From Nostoc sp. CENA543 (GTDB lineage Bacteria > Cyanobacteriota > Cyanobacteriia > Cyanobacteriales > Nostocaceae): a DNA stretch of 64,000 nt. Below are positions 33,296 through 41,559 of the stretch, piece after piece. Every line of letters begins with the position of its first letter. Within the stretch, counting starts at the first letter, position 1. The notes beneath the pieces are model-generated. The model did no database searches. It was not told the DNA's origin and was given only the letters and a program-made list of their open reading frames with translations. The stretch covers positions 5,774,501 to 5,838,500 of the forward strand of contig NZ_CP023278.1 of the NCBI RefSeq assembly GCF_002896875.1, given 5' to 3'. The position numbers and the translations under genes were made by a program.

Positions 33296-34221
33296 AATTT
33301 CACTCCCTTCTCCTTAAGAAAAGCATCGAAAGTAAATTTATCGGGTAAAGAAGTTTGCGCGCCTAATTTGGTAGCCGCTAATGCACCTGCGGCTGTTCCC
33401 CAAACTACTGCTTGATGTAAGGATAAGCCATGATCAAGTGCTGCGGCTAAACCAGCGTTAAAAGCATCACCAGCAGCTACAGTGTCAACTGCATCAACTG
33501 TAAACGCTGGGACTAAAAACGTTTCTTCAGGTGTGGCGCAAATTGCACCTGCTGCACCTAGTTTGACGATCGCAGATTTTACTCCCCTTTGCAACAACAC
33601 CGCAGCAGCTTTGGTGGCTGTCTCCTCATTGTTTACAGGAAAACCCACTAGTTGTCCGGCTTCCACTTCATTGGGTGTAATAATATCTACCAATGGATAA
33701 AGTTCGGCTGGTAAATGGGATGGTGCTGGGGCTGGGTCTAAAATGACTGTAATATTGGCATCATGGGCTACTTTTGCCGCAGCAACTACAGCAGGCATAG
33801 GAATTTCTAGCTGTAGGAGTAGGGCTTTAGCTGTTGGTAATAATTGGGTTAAGCGTTCCACATCTTCTTGATTAACTTGTCCATTCGCACCAGAAATCAC
33901 CACAATGTGATTTTCTCCGCTATGGGAGACAGTAATAATAGCTACACCAGAATTAGCACTTTCATCGAGAAAAATCTTGCTTGTTTTGACACCAGCATCT
34001 TGCAGACTTTTAACTAACTCCGTCCCAAAATTGTTAGCACCCACACGCCCAACCATATACGTAGGAATTCCCAATCTAGCAAGTGCTACAGCCTGATTTG
34101 CACCTTTACCACCAGGAATTTTAAAAAAGTTTTCCCCCGTTAAAGTTTCACCAGCCAGAGGTAAACGAGGGGCTGTGACGACTAAGTCTATATTGATACT
34201 GCCGAAAACGATGATACTCAT
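33292..34221 (-). CDS. rbsK: ribokinase
   Basis: A 309-residue PfkB-family sugar kinase phosphorylating ribose at O5. Diagnostic segments are MSIIVFGSINIDLVVTAPRLP, GGKGANQAVALARLG near residue 40, and the C-terminal catalytic motif VDTVAAGDAFNAGLA. The true start is the ATG at 34219-34221: the longer open frame before it (SPIPNPQ units) is encoded by the GGGGATT heptamer tract and is not conserved protein. No Shine-Dalgarno sequence precedes this ATG; the repeat comes right up to it. Ribose transport genes are not next to it. Its 3' end overlaps the convergent HD gene by 4 bp. Confidence 0.92.
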   Translation of the reverse strand: MSIIVFGSINIDLVVTAPRLPLAGETLTGENFFKIPGGKGANQAVALARLGIPTYMVGRVGANNFGTELVKSLQDAGVKTSKIFLDESANSGVAIITVSHSGENHIVVISGANGQVNQEDVERLTQLLPTAKALLLQLEIPMPAVVAAAKVAHDANITVILDPAPAPSHLPAELYPLVDIITPNEVEAGQLVGFPVNNEETATKAAAVLLQRGVKSAIVKLGAAGAICATPEETFLVPAFTVDAVDTVAAGDAFNAGLAAALDHGLSLHQAVVWGTAAGALAATKLGAQTSLPDKFTFDAFLKEKGVKF

Positions 34222-34390
34222 GGTGTTGGGGATTGGGGATTGGGGATTGGGGATTGGGGACTGGGGATTGGGGACTGGGGACAAGGAGACAAGGTAGACA
34301 AGGTAGGAGAGGAGAAAAACTAATGACTAATGACTAATGACTAATGACTGTTGACTAATGACTGTTGACTATTGACTATTGACTTTATCG
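34222..34390. repeat. GGGGATT and TAATGACTAA heptamer tracts
   Basis: Seven or more GGGGATT/GGGGACT units (34226-34280) abut the rbsK start codon. After a short spacer, TAATGACTAATGACTAA units (34319-34386) run towards the CcbP-like gene. The rbsK and ccbP-like promoters must lie in or beyond these tracts. Confidence 0.88.
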
Positions 34391-34448
34391 ACAGATATTG
34401 ACCAAAGGCTTTAACATATCAAACTGTATAACAACAGATGAGAGTCTT

Positions 34449-34829
34449 ATGGCTAGTGTAGAACGTGACGAAACCAGGGAAGAACGCATCGAACAAGAGA
34501 TTATTGCCGATGCTGAGGATAAGGAAGACCGGGCAATGGGTTGGTATTATTACCTTGACGATACTTTAGAATTTCCTTTTATGGGGAAGTGGAAGAAGAA
34601 ATCTCGCAAAACTTCTACCATTGACGAGAAGCCTGTAGAAGTCTTGGGAATGGCACCAGAAGATGATTGTTTAAGGGATATGTATGTGGAAGTTGCTTAT
34701 ATAGGAGGGAAGGAAGACGATATACATACCGCCAAGCTGTCGGATATAGAACCCATTGATGTCGATGAAGATACTCAAGAAGCGATCGCTGATTGGATGT
34801 ATTGGCTAGCTAGAGGCTACAAATTCTAG
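34449..34829 (+). CDS. CcbP-like calcium-binding protein
   Basis: A 126-residue acidic protein related to CcbP, the calcium-binding protein that in Anabaena holds free calcium low and restrains heterocyst formation. The family pattern is clear: IEQEIIADAEDKEDRAMGWYYYLDDTLEFPF, then VLGMAPEDDCL, and a C-terminal WMYWLARGYKF. No EF-hand is used; acidic surface clusters bind the ion. The ATG at 34449 follows GAGAGTCTT and is preferred to a TTG at 34398. It faces away from rbsK. Whether this copy is the heterocyst-controlling CcbP or a paralogue cannot be decided from sequence alone. Confidence 0.72.
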   Translation: MASVERDETREERIEQEIIADAEDKEDRAMGWYYYLDDTLEFPFMGKWKKKSRKTSTIDEKPVEVLGMAPEDDCLRDMYVEVAYIGGKEDDIHTAKLSDIEPIDVDEDTQEAIADWMYWLARGYKF

Positions 34830-34839
34830 TTAAAATTTA

Positions 34840-35400
34840 CTATAAATGACGAATTATCTGGCAGGGATTACCAACTGCAACGACATTTGCAGGTATATCT
34901 TTAACAACGACACTTCCTGCACCAATAGTAGTGTTGTCCCCAATGGTAACTCCTGGACAAACAATTGCACCACCACCAATCCAGACATTATTACCAATTT
35001 TAATGGGGGCAGCTAATTCTCTACCTGTGAGCCGAATTTCTGGTTCTGTAGGATGGTAAGCAGCATAAATCTGCACATAAGGAGCAAATAAAACATTTTC
35101 ACCAATTTCTACTTGATTGCAGTCTAAAATTACACATCCATAATTCATGTAAGTGCCATTGCCTACGGAAATATTAGCACCGTAGTCACAATGAAATGGC
35201 GGCACTATAGTAATTTTTTCTCCGATTTTAAAAAACAGTTCCTGTAAGATTTGCTGACGTTGTGTTAATTGTTCTGCTGAGGTGGCGTTATACCTTCTTA
35301 AAAGCTGATTAGCCCGTCTTTGATCTGCCACTAGTTCTGGATCATCTGCTAGGTATAATTGACCGGCTAGCATTTTTTGCTTTTCAGTTTTTTCTGTCAT
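34840..35400 (-). CDS. maltose O-acetyltransferase family protein
   Basis: A 186-residue trimeric acetyltransferase using acetyl-CoA. The N-terminal helix (MLAGQLYLADDPELVADQRRANQLLRRYN) is the Maa/NodL domain, and hexapeptide repeats (VEIGENVLF, IKIGNNVWIGGGAIVCPGVTIGDNTTIGAGSVVVKDIPANVVAVGNP) form the left-handed beta helix. The catalytic His is in the AAYHPT segment. It may acetylate a sugar or galactoside. It converges with the CcbP-like gene (10-bp gap) and is otherwise isolated. Cytoplasmic. Confidence 0.92.
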   Translation of the reverse strand: MTEKTEKQKMLAGQLYLADDPELVADQRRANQLLRRYNATSAEQLTQRQQILQELFFKIGEKITIVPPFHCDYGANISVGNGTYMNYGCVILDCNQVEIGENVLFAPYVQIYAAYHPTEPEIRLTGRELAAPIKIGNNVWIGGGAIVCPGVTIGDNTTIGAGSVVVKDIPANVVAVGNPCQIIRHL

Positions 35401-35549
35401 AAATCCAGCCCAGAGGAGTCAGCGTGTAATTTCATGCCTGTACAAAGGTTATCTTTCAGGGAATTATGTGTGCTGAAAAAAATTTGTTCCTCAACATAAT
35501 GTAATAAGTATAATTATTGATTATCAGAATTTAATATTTTCAGTTTAGA

Positions 35550-35662
35550 TATAGCAGTCCTATCTGATTTGTGAGAACTCGCGGTGTCAAGAACCCCGAC
35601 TTCTCAAAGAAGTCGGGGTTGTCGGGGTTCTTGTGTTTCATAAATGATTTAGGACTGCTATA
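35550..35662. mobile_element. MITE-like element with 13-bp perfect inverted ends
   Basis: TATAGCAGTCCTA at 35550-35562 is repeated in inverted form as TAGGACTGCTATA at 35650-35662. The interior contains a nearly perfect GC-rich hairpin (AACCCCGACTTCT / AGAAGTCGGGGTT) and a further GTCGGGGTTCTTG copy. Length is 113 bp and there is no coding capacity. This looks like a small non-autonomous element. Confidence 0.72.
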
Positions 35663-35667
35663 AAACC

Positions 35668-35701
35668 AATTCGCAATTCGCAATTCGCAATTCGCAATTA
35701 A
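35668..35701. repeat. AATTCGC heptamer STRR
   Basis: Four to five AATTCGC units in tandem. The same family in reverse (GCGAATT) occurs at 39811-39851. Confidence 0.88.
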
Positions 35702-35907
35702 TTCAGCCACCAACAAGGGGTGGGGTTTTTACCTACCTTGGGAAACAAGGATTTTTTCGCCCACCAGGGGCGAGGTTTTGAACCTATCTTTTTCCAATAA
35801 ATAGCAAATCACTTTGGTAAATGTACTCATTAATAGCCCCAATATTAATACAGATTTTATCCTGATTCAATATGAATAGATACGCAATTAACTTCAACTA
35901 AAAATTG

Positions 35908-37206
35908 CTAATAATTAGCCGCTTCATTAAATACATAATAACGGGCTTTGCCTTGTTGCTTTGCCCGGTACATAGCACTATCAGCAGCCCTGAGTATACG
36001 TTCTGGTTCATCAGTATGTCCATGACTTAAAGTAATACCAATACTGGCTGTCGTATATATTTGATTCCCATTTAAACTTATTGGTAAACCCAGGGTATCT
36101 TGAATACGTTTAGCAACGTTAATGACATCATTAATATCTTTAATTTCTTCTAACAATACAGCAAATTCATCACCGCCAAATCTGCTAACAGTATCACAAC
36201 TACGTACACATGATTCTAAACGTCTAGCGATCGCTACTAAAAAATCATCGCCCATACTGTGACCAAAGCGATCGTTGATCCCCTTAAAACCATCTAAATC
36301 TAAAAATAAAACTGCAAACCGATAATCACTACGGCGTTTACTGCGTTCTACTGCTTGTTTTAGGCGATCTAAAAATAAAGTGCGATTTGGTATTCCTGTC
36401 AGTCCATCACAAAAGGCGTTACGCAGTATTTGGAGTTCTGTGAGTTTACGTTGCGTAATATCTTGAAAGACTAATACAGCACCTGTAACCCTGCCATTAT
36501 GATCCCGAATTGGTGCTATATTATCGCCAATAGGTATTTCTTTTCCTTCCTTAGAAATTAGTATACAATTTTCTGGTAAATTTACCACTTCACCAACTTG
36601 CACCGCCTGTTTTGCTAAATTACCGATTACTTCATCCATATCTTTATCAACTAAACTCAAAACATCAGTAAAAGCTTTTCCAATCGCTTCATTTTGTTGC
36701 CAACCAGTCAGTTGTTCTGCCATTGGATTCATCATTTGGATACAGCCATGATTACAGGTAACAACTACCCCACAAGCCATGCTGTTAATAATCGCCTCTA
36801 TTTTTTGTTTTTCGATTTGTAAACTTCTATAATTTTGATATTGTTCCAAAGCTATTTCCACAGCTAAATGTAAATCAGACTCTCTAATCGGCTTTAGAAT
36901 ATAACTAAAAGGATGACTTAGCTGATTTTTAGGTAGTTTTATATATTCTGAATACTCAGTTATATACAATACGGGTATATGAAATTTGTGTTGAATAATA
37001 TCTATTACCTGTATACCGTTAATCTCTTTGGTTAGACAAATATCAAATAATACTAAATTAGGGTAGTGTTCTGCTACATTTTTAATGGCTTTTTCGGCTG
37101 AATCTGTGATTTCTAGAACATCATACCCCAGCTTTTGTAAACTATTTTTAATATTTAAAGCCAGGATTTTTTCATCCTCAACAACTAGGATTTTGCGGTT
37201 TTGCAT
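35908..37206 (-). CDS. response regulator with PAS and GGDEF domains
   Basis: A 432-residue diguanylate cyclase regulated by phosphorylation. The receiver domain is at 1-120, with the acidic pair in VVEDEKI and the phospho-acceptor in LVLFDICL. A PAS domain lies at about 135-255 (IINSMACGVVVTCNHG) and a GGDEF domain at about 270-428 with the intact active motif RFGGDEFAVL. It is predicted to make cyclic di-GMP when phosphorylated. No EAL domain is attached. An RxxD inhibitory site upstream of GGDEF is not evident at the usual position. It stands alone; no kinase gene is adjacent. The C-terminal residues (YVFNEAANY) run into AT-rich DNA. Confidence 0.93.
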   Translation of the reverse strand: MQNRKILVVEDEKILALNIKNSLQKLGYDVLEITDSAEKAIKNVAEHYPNLVLFDICLTKEINGIQVIDIIQHKFHIPVLYITEYSEYIKLPKNQLSHPFSYILKPIRESDLHLAVEIALEQYQNYRSLQIEKQKIEAIINSMACGVVVTCNHGCIQMMNPMAEQLTGWQQNEAIGKAFTDVLSLVDKDMDEVIGNLAKQAVQVGEVVNLPENCILISKEGKEIPIGDNIAPIRDHNGRVTGAVLVFQDITQRKLTELQILRNAFCDGLTGIPNRTLFLDRLKQAVERSKRRSDYRFAVLFLDLDGFKGINDRFGHSMGDDFLVAIARRLESCVRSCDTVSRFGGDEFAVLLEEIKDINDVINVAKRIQDTLGLPISLNGNQIYTTASIGITLSHGHTDEPERILRAADSAMYRAKQQGKARYYVFNEAANY

Positions 37207-37535
37207 ATTAAAATAGCCTATCTGCTAAGGTTCAGATATTGCTGATAATTCAACTATATCTAAAGCTGAATAATTATATGATAGTCAATCTCTCAAGTAT
37301 CGGTGTGAGCATATGACTAAACTAGGAAATCTTTATGATGTTCTAGCATGGTTCTTCATCATTTAAACCCTGTAAAAATATAAAATAATTCTCAAATTTT
37401 ATTTGGAATAGCGGCAATAATTAATACAAAAAATATGTATAGTAAACAACAAAATAAAAAAACTCCATTTCTCAATCAATGGAGTTTTTCAAAAAGAGAA
37501 ATTATAGAAATCACAAGTCTATTATATCCAATGCC
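37207..37535. other. 329-bp intergenic region
   Basis: It holds the folB terminator (37458-37489) and the promoter region of the GGDEF regulator. Otherwise AT-rich with no gene. Confidence 0.5.
37458..37489 (-). terminator. terminator of folB
   Basis: AAAAACTCCATT (37458-37469) pairs perfectly with AATGGAGTTTTT (37478-37489) around an 8-base loop. On the minus strand the T-run follows the stem. It lies about 50 bp beyond the folB stop. Confidence 0.85.
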
Positions 37536-37898
37536 CTATTCCCTCTTTCTAGTCAGTTCAATACTAATTTTGCCGCCAAAATCTGGAATGGGTGCAGCAG
37601 GTTTAGTAACTATGACTTGCACTTGTGTAATTTGATTGCATTCTTGGATAATACAGTCAGCGATCGCACCTGCTAACCTTTCGATTAAAGCAAACTTAGA
37701 AGTCTTAACCAGATGTTGAATCAAGCTAATAACACCGCGATAATCTAGAGTATCAGCGATCGCATCAGTTTTGGCAGCTTGAGATAAATCCAGCCACAAC
37801 CTGACATCCACCTCAAACCATTGTCCTAAAACCTGTTCCTCTGGCAAATAGCCAGTGTAGCCATAGCAGCGAATTCCGGTTAAGTGAATACAATCCAT
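37536..37898 (-). CDS. folB: dihydroneopterin aldolase
   Basis: A 120-residue enzyme of folate synthesis that splits dihydroneopterin into hydroxymethyl-dihydropterin and glycolaldehyde. The family pattern is seen in CYGYTGYLPEEQVLGQWFEVDVRL (catalytic Glu in the EEQ segment), DTLDYRGV and FALIERLAGAIA. The length fits. It is divergent from menD and has its own terminator. The start gives MDCIHLTGIRCYGYTG. It should act as an octamer in the cytoplasm. No other folate genes lie nearby. Confidence 0.94.
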   Translation of the reverse strand: MDCIHLTGIRCYGYTGYLPEEQVLGQWFEVDVRLWLDLSQAAKTDAIADTLDYRGVISLIQHLVKTSKFALIERLAGAIADCIIQECNQITQVQVIVTKPAAPIPDFGGKISIELTRKRE

Positions 37899-38064
37899 AA
37901 AAACTTGAGTCAGAATTTTGCATCAGTCAACAGTAATCAAGCGTATAGTGTTGTGTTACATAGCATCAACACTAGCCAATAAATGATTTATTGTTTTGCC
38001 CAGCAATGAAACTGGTAACAAATAACTGATAAATTGAATTTCGCTATGCAATTTATTGGCTGCT

Positions 38065-39798
38065 ATGGATGTGATGCGGTTCGCCGAGAAAAATATTAAT
38101 CAACTGTGGGCTTATATCTTAACTGAAACACTAAAGCGTTTAGGATTAACTTGTGCAGTCATTTGTCCTGGTTCGCGTTCCACACCCTTAGCAGTCGCCT
38201 TTGCCCAACAAGCCCCAGAAATTGAAGCAATTTCCATTCTAGATGAACGTTCCGCCGCCTTTTTTGCCTTGGGAGTTGCTAAAGCCACCAGTCGTCCTGT
38301 AGCAATTGTTTGCACCTCTGGAACTGCGGGGGCGAATTTTTACCCAGCCGTGATTGAAGCGAAAGAAAGCCGTGTACCCTTACTGATACTAACCACTGAT
38401 AGACCGCCAGAATTACGAGACTGTCATTCTGGACAAACAATAGATCAAGTCAAACTCTACGGCAATTACCCGAACTGGCAAACAGAATTAGCTTTACCCT
38501 CCCCCGAAATGGGAATGCTAGCATATCTGCGACAAACAATAATTTATAGCTGGGAGAAAACCCAAACCCCAACACCAGGCGTAGTACACATCAATATCCC
38601 CCTGCGTGACCCCCTAGCACCCATTCCCGATGGTCATGATTTAACTCATCTACTAGCCCAATTCCACCCCGAAAAATTCTTCGCCAACATCACAAATCCT
38701 ACCCCATGCCCCATATCCTATGCCCCATGCCCTATTCCCCAATCTAATCGAGGAATCATCATTGCTGGAGTAGCCCAACCATTACAACCAGAGGAATATT
38801 GTAGAGCGATCGCCAGAATTTCCCAAACCCTCAATTTCCCCGTACTAGCAGAAGGACTTTCCCCACTGCGGAATTTTGCCGACCTCAACCCCTATCTCAT
38901 TTCTACCTATGACCTGATTTTGCGAAATCAGCAACTAGCCGACAAGCTAGCACCTGAAATAGTGATTCAAATAGGTGATATGCCCACCAGCAAAGAACTG
39001 CGGACTTGGCTAGACACTCACCAACCCCTACGCTGGATAATTGACCCCAGCCACCAAAACCTCGACCCTCTACATGGCAGAACAACACATTTGAGAATGA
39101 GAGTTGAGGAAGTTTCGGTTAAGTCTGGGGGTGCTGAAATTTCTTGTGAATATTTACAGATGTGGTGTGATACAGAAGCTAAAGTTAGGGCAAATGTAGA
39201 TACAAATTTGGCGCAAATAGAAGAGTTAATAGAGTGTAAAGCCGCTTGGTTAATCTCTCAAATACTGCCACCAGGAACACCGTTGTTTATCGCCAACAGT
39301 ATGCCTGTGCGGGATGTGGAATATTTTTGGCGACCCAATAATTTAGGAGTGCGATCGCATTTTAACCGAGGTGCAAATGGCATTGACGGCACATTATCCA
39401 CCGCATTAGGAATCGCCCACCGTCATCAAAGTAGTGTAATGCTCACAGGAGACTTAGCATTATTGCATGACACTAACGGGTTTTTAACCAGAAATAAATT
39501 TATCGGACATTTAACCATTGTCTTAATTAACAACAACGGTGGCGGGATTTTTGAAATGTTACCCATCGCTAAATTTGACCCACCATTTGAAGAATATTTT
39601 GGCACTCCCCAAGACATTGATTTTGCTCAGTTATGCACTACCTATGGTGTACAGCATGAGTTAATTACTTCTTGGCAACAGTTACAGCAAAGATTAAACC
39701 CACTACCAATTACCGGAATTCGCGTTTTAGAAGTGAGAACAAATCGTAAAGCTGATGCCAAATGGCGACAGGAAAATTTAGGTAAATTTAGTAGCTAA
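38065..39798 (+). CDS. menD: 2-succinyl-5-enolpyruvyl-6-hydroxy-3-cyclohexene-1-carboxylate synthase
   Basis: A 577-residue thiamine diphosphate enzyme that adds succinyl semialdehyde (from 2-oxoglutarate) to isochorismate. This is an early step of phylloquinone synthesis for photosystem I. Visible are the N-terminal VICPGSRSTPLAVAF block, GTAGANFYPAVIEA, DRPPELRD, and the C-terminal diphosphate/metal motif GDLALLHDTNG with NNNGGGIFEMLP. The TTG at 38056 is replaced here by the ATG at 38065. Residues about 211-226 (a Pro/Cys-rich TPCPISYAPCPIPQ segment) are encoded by CCCCATGCCCC-type intergenic repeats inserted in frame between two domains. Divergent from folB. Confidence 0.95.
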   Translation: MDVMRFAEKNINQLWAYILTETLKRLGLTCAVICPGSRSTPLAVAFAQQAPEIEAISILDERSAAFFALGVAKATSRPVAIVCTSGTAGANFYPAVIEAKESRVPLLILTTDRPPELRDCHSGQTIDQVKLYGNYPNWQTELALPSPEMGMLAYLRQTIIYSWEKTQTPTPGVVHINIPLRDPLAPIPDGHDLTHLLAQFHPEKFFANITNPTPCPISYAPCPIPQSNRGIIIAGVAQPLQPEEYCRAIARISQTLNFPVLAEGLSPLRNFADLNPYLISTYDLILRNQQLADKLAPEIVIQIGDMPTSKELRTWLDTHQPLRWIIDPSHQNLDPLHGRTTHLRMRVEEVSVKSGGAEISCEYLQMWCDTEAKVRANVDTNLAQIEELIECKAAWLISQILPPGTPLFIANSMPVRDVEYFWRPNNLGVRSHFNRGANGIDGTLSTALGIAHRHQSSVMLTGDLALLHDTNGFLTRNKFIGHLTIVLINNNGGGIFEMLPIAKFDPPFEEYFGTPQDIDFAQLCTTYGVQHELITSWQQLQQRLNPLPITGIRVLEVRTNRKADAKWRQENLGKFSS

Positions 39799-39810
39799 GT
39801 GCGATAGCGG

Positions 39811-39851
39811 GTATTGCGAATTGCGAATTGCGAATTGCAAATTGCGAATTG
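39811..39851. repeat. GCGAATT heptamer STRR
   Basis: Five units, one degenerate, starting right behind the menD stop. The open frame of the following nuclease remnant begins in this tract. Confidence 0.88.
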
Positions 39852-40289
39852 GTATTACCCCTAGCGACATTAGCCAGAAGTGAATCACCCACAAACCTAC
39901 TCACCCAAGTTGTGGCTGCCGTCGATATGATTGAAGAAACAGACGAACGACAGAACATATCCGCTTGTATACAAGTATTGGCTGGTTTGCGGTTTGAGAA
40001 AAGTTTGATTACACAACTTTTTAGCGAGGAAATTATGCAAGAGTCGGTAATTTACCAAGATATTTTGCAAAAAGGAGAAGAACGCGGCAAAAAACAAGAG
40101 GCCTTAGAACTGATCCTACGTCAGCTAGCACGCCGCTTTGGTGCAGTTGAACCAGAAACACAACAGCAACTTCGTACTTTAGCGACTACTCAACTAGAAG
40201 ATTTAGCCGAGGCTTTGTTAGATTTCACTCGTCCCAGCGATTTAGTCAATTACTTGGCGAATATTTCCCCACCGCCAGCTAATTCATAA
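39852..40289 (+). pseudogene. Rpn/PD-(D/E)XK nuclease transposase-like gene, N-terminally truncated
   Basis: The open frame from 39828 translates the repeat tract first and then, from about 39852, aligns in style to the C-terminal half of Rpn-type recombination-promoting nucleases. It shows LTQVVAAVDMIEETD, an AGLRFEKSLITQLF helix, MQESVIYQDILQKGEERG, and the DUF4351-like ending LEDLAEALLDFTRPSDLVNYL. The N-terminal part with the PD-(D/E)XK nuclease core, about 140 residues, is missing. The break lies exactly at the GCGAATT repeats, so a repeat-associated deletion or rearrangement is likely. The remaining frame is intact and could be made, but not as an active nuclease. Confidence 0.7.
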
Positions 40290-40393
40290 GTGTAGAGTAG
40301 ACGACTGTAGCCATGCGATCACCTGACCTTTCACCACTCCACTACAATATATATAGATATTGTTGCGAATTGTATATTTAGGGTTTAGCTGTC

Positions 40394-41413
40394 ATGGCTG
40401 CCGCCGTTTTAATTCAAAATCTACAAAAGCGTTACGGTACCGTTGAAGCCGTCAAGGATGTTTCCTTTCAAGTAGAACCAGGAGAAATCTTTGGTTTACT
40501 CGGCCCCAACGGTGCAGGTAAGACTACTACTCTGCGCGCCTTGTGTACCCTCACCACCCCAGATGCAGGCAAAATCGAAGTATCTGGGATTTCTGTGTTG
40601 GATAACCCTAGAGTAGCTAGACAACGGTTAGGCTATGTAGCCCAAGAAGTCGCCATTGATAAAGTCTTAACAGGCAGAGAACTGCTGCAATTACAAGCCG
40701 CACTGTATCACCTCCCCAGTGCAGTAGCTAAACAGCGTATTGAGACAGTTTTAGACTTACTCGGTTTACAAGAATACGCCGATAAAAAAACCGGGACTTA
40801 CTCCGGTGGTTTACGCAAGCGTCTAGACTTAGCGGCTGGCTTACTTCATGCCCCAGATGTTCTAGTTTTGGATGAACCAACTGTAGGGCTTGACATAGAA
40901 AGTCGGTTTGTGGTGTGGGAATTCCTGCGGAAATTAAAGGAATCAGGAACAACGGTAGTTATTACCAGCCATTATTTAGAAGAAATTGACGCACTAGCCG
41001 ATCGCGTCGCGATTATTGACCGGGGTGTGGTGATTGCCGTCGGTACACCCTCAGAATTAAAAGATAGAGTCGGGGGCGATCGCATTACCTTACGCATCCG
41101 CGAATTCTCACCCACAGAAGAAGCTACACAAGCCAAAGAACTCCTGCAAGGATTATCTTTCGTCAAAGAAGTCATCATCAATAGCGCGCAAGGTAACTCC
41201 CTTAACTTAGTAGTTACCCCCCAAAACGATGCCCTAATAAGCGTCCAACAAGCACTCAACAACGCAGGCTTACCCATCTTTGGCATTGCCCAATCCCGTC
41301 CCAGCCTCGATGATGTCTACCTCGCCGCCACCGGACGCACCCTCATGGATGCCGAACTAGCAGCAGTCGCCAACCGTGATCCGAAAGCGGAGAAAAAACA
41401 AAATATGCGATAG
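40394..41413 (+). CDS. ABC-2 type exporter, ATP-binding subunit
   Basis: A 339-residue ATPase of the drug/polysaccharide-resistance type. It has Walker A (GPNGAGKTT), Q-loop, signature YSGGLRKRLDLAAGLLHAP, Walker B (LVLDEPTVGLD) and an H-loop His (TSHYLEEID). About 100 C-terminal residues form the extension usual in DrrA/CcmA-like proteins. The next gene in the same direction is the matching membrane subunit, but the two are separated by 146 bp of composite repeat DNA. The exported substrate is unknown. The start has the typical MAAAVLIQNLQKRYG opening. Confidence 0.93.
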   Translation: MAAAVLIQNLQKRYGTVEAVKDVSFQVEPGEIFGLLGPNGAGKTTTLRALCTLTTPDAGKIEVSGISVLDNPRVARQRLGYVAQEVAIDKVLTGRELLQLQAALYHLPSAVAKQRIETVLDLLGLQEYADKKTGTYSGGLRKRLDLAAGLLHAPDVLVLDEPTVGLDIESRFVVWEFLRKLKESGTTVVITSHYLEEIDALADRVAIIDRGVVIAVGTPSELKDRVGGDRITLRIREFSPTEEATQAKELLQGLSFVKEVIINSAQGNSLNLVVTPQNDALISVQQALNNAGLPIFGIAQSRPSLDDVYLAATGRTLMDAELAAVANRDPKAEKKQNMR

Positions 41414-41559
41414 GAATTGGGGACTGGGGACTGGGAAGTGTGGAGAGTGTGGGGAGAGAGGGGGGAAAGATTTCTTCCCACACCTCCCACACCTCCCACA
41501 CTTCCTGCTTGCCCAATGCCCCATTCCCAATGCCCCCTGCCCCATTCCCAAAACACGTT
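41414..41559. repeat. composite STRR hairpin repeat, copy B
   Basis: Reverse-oriented copy of the element at 24244 and 59518. GGGGACTGGGGACTGGGAAG, then a TGTGGGGAGAGAGGGG arm, a GATTTCTTCC centre and CCCACACTTCCTGCTTGCCC, ending in CCCCATTCCC units. It separates the ATPase and permease genes of one exporter and ends at the permease's ATG. Confidence 0.8.

Larger units (their letters stand above)
35401..35907. other. 507-bp repeat-filled intergenic region
   Basis: It holds a MITE-like element (35550-35662), an AATTCGC heptamer tract (35668-35701) and ACCAACAAGGGGTGGGG-type repeated units (35706-35790). No gene is seen. Confidence 0.6.

Noticed and set aside
34222-34284. N-terminal extension of rbsK ([11 protein letters not shown])
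   Set aside because: Encoded by GGGGATT heptamers; ribokinase begins at the ATG at 34221.
41440-41559. N-terminal extension of the ABC permease frame (SHTSHTSHT)
   Set aside because: Encoded entirely by the composite repeat; conserved protein begins at ATG 41560.
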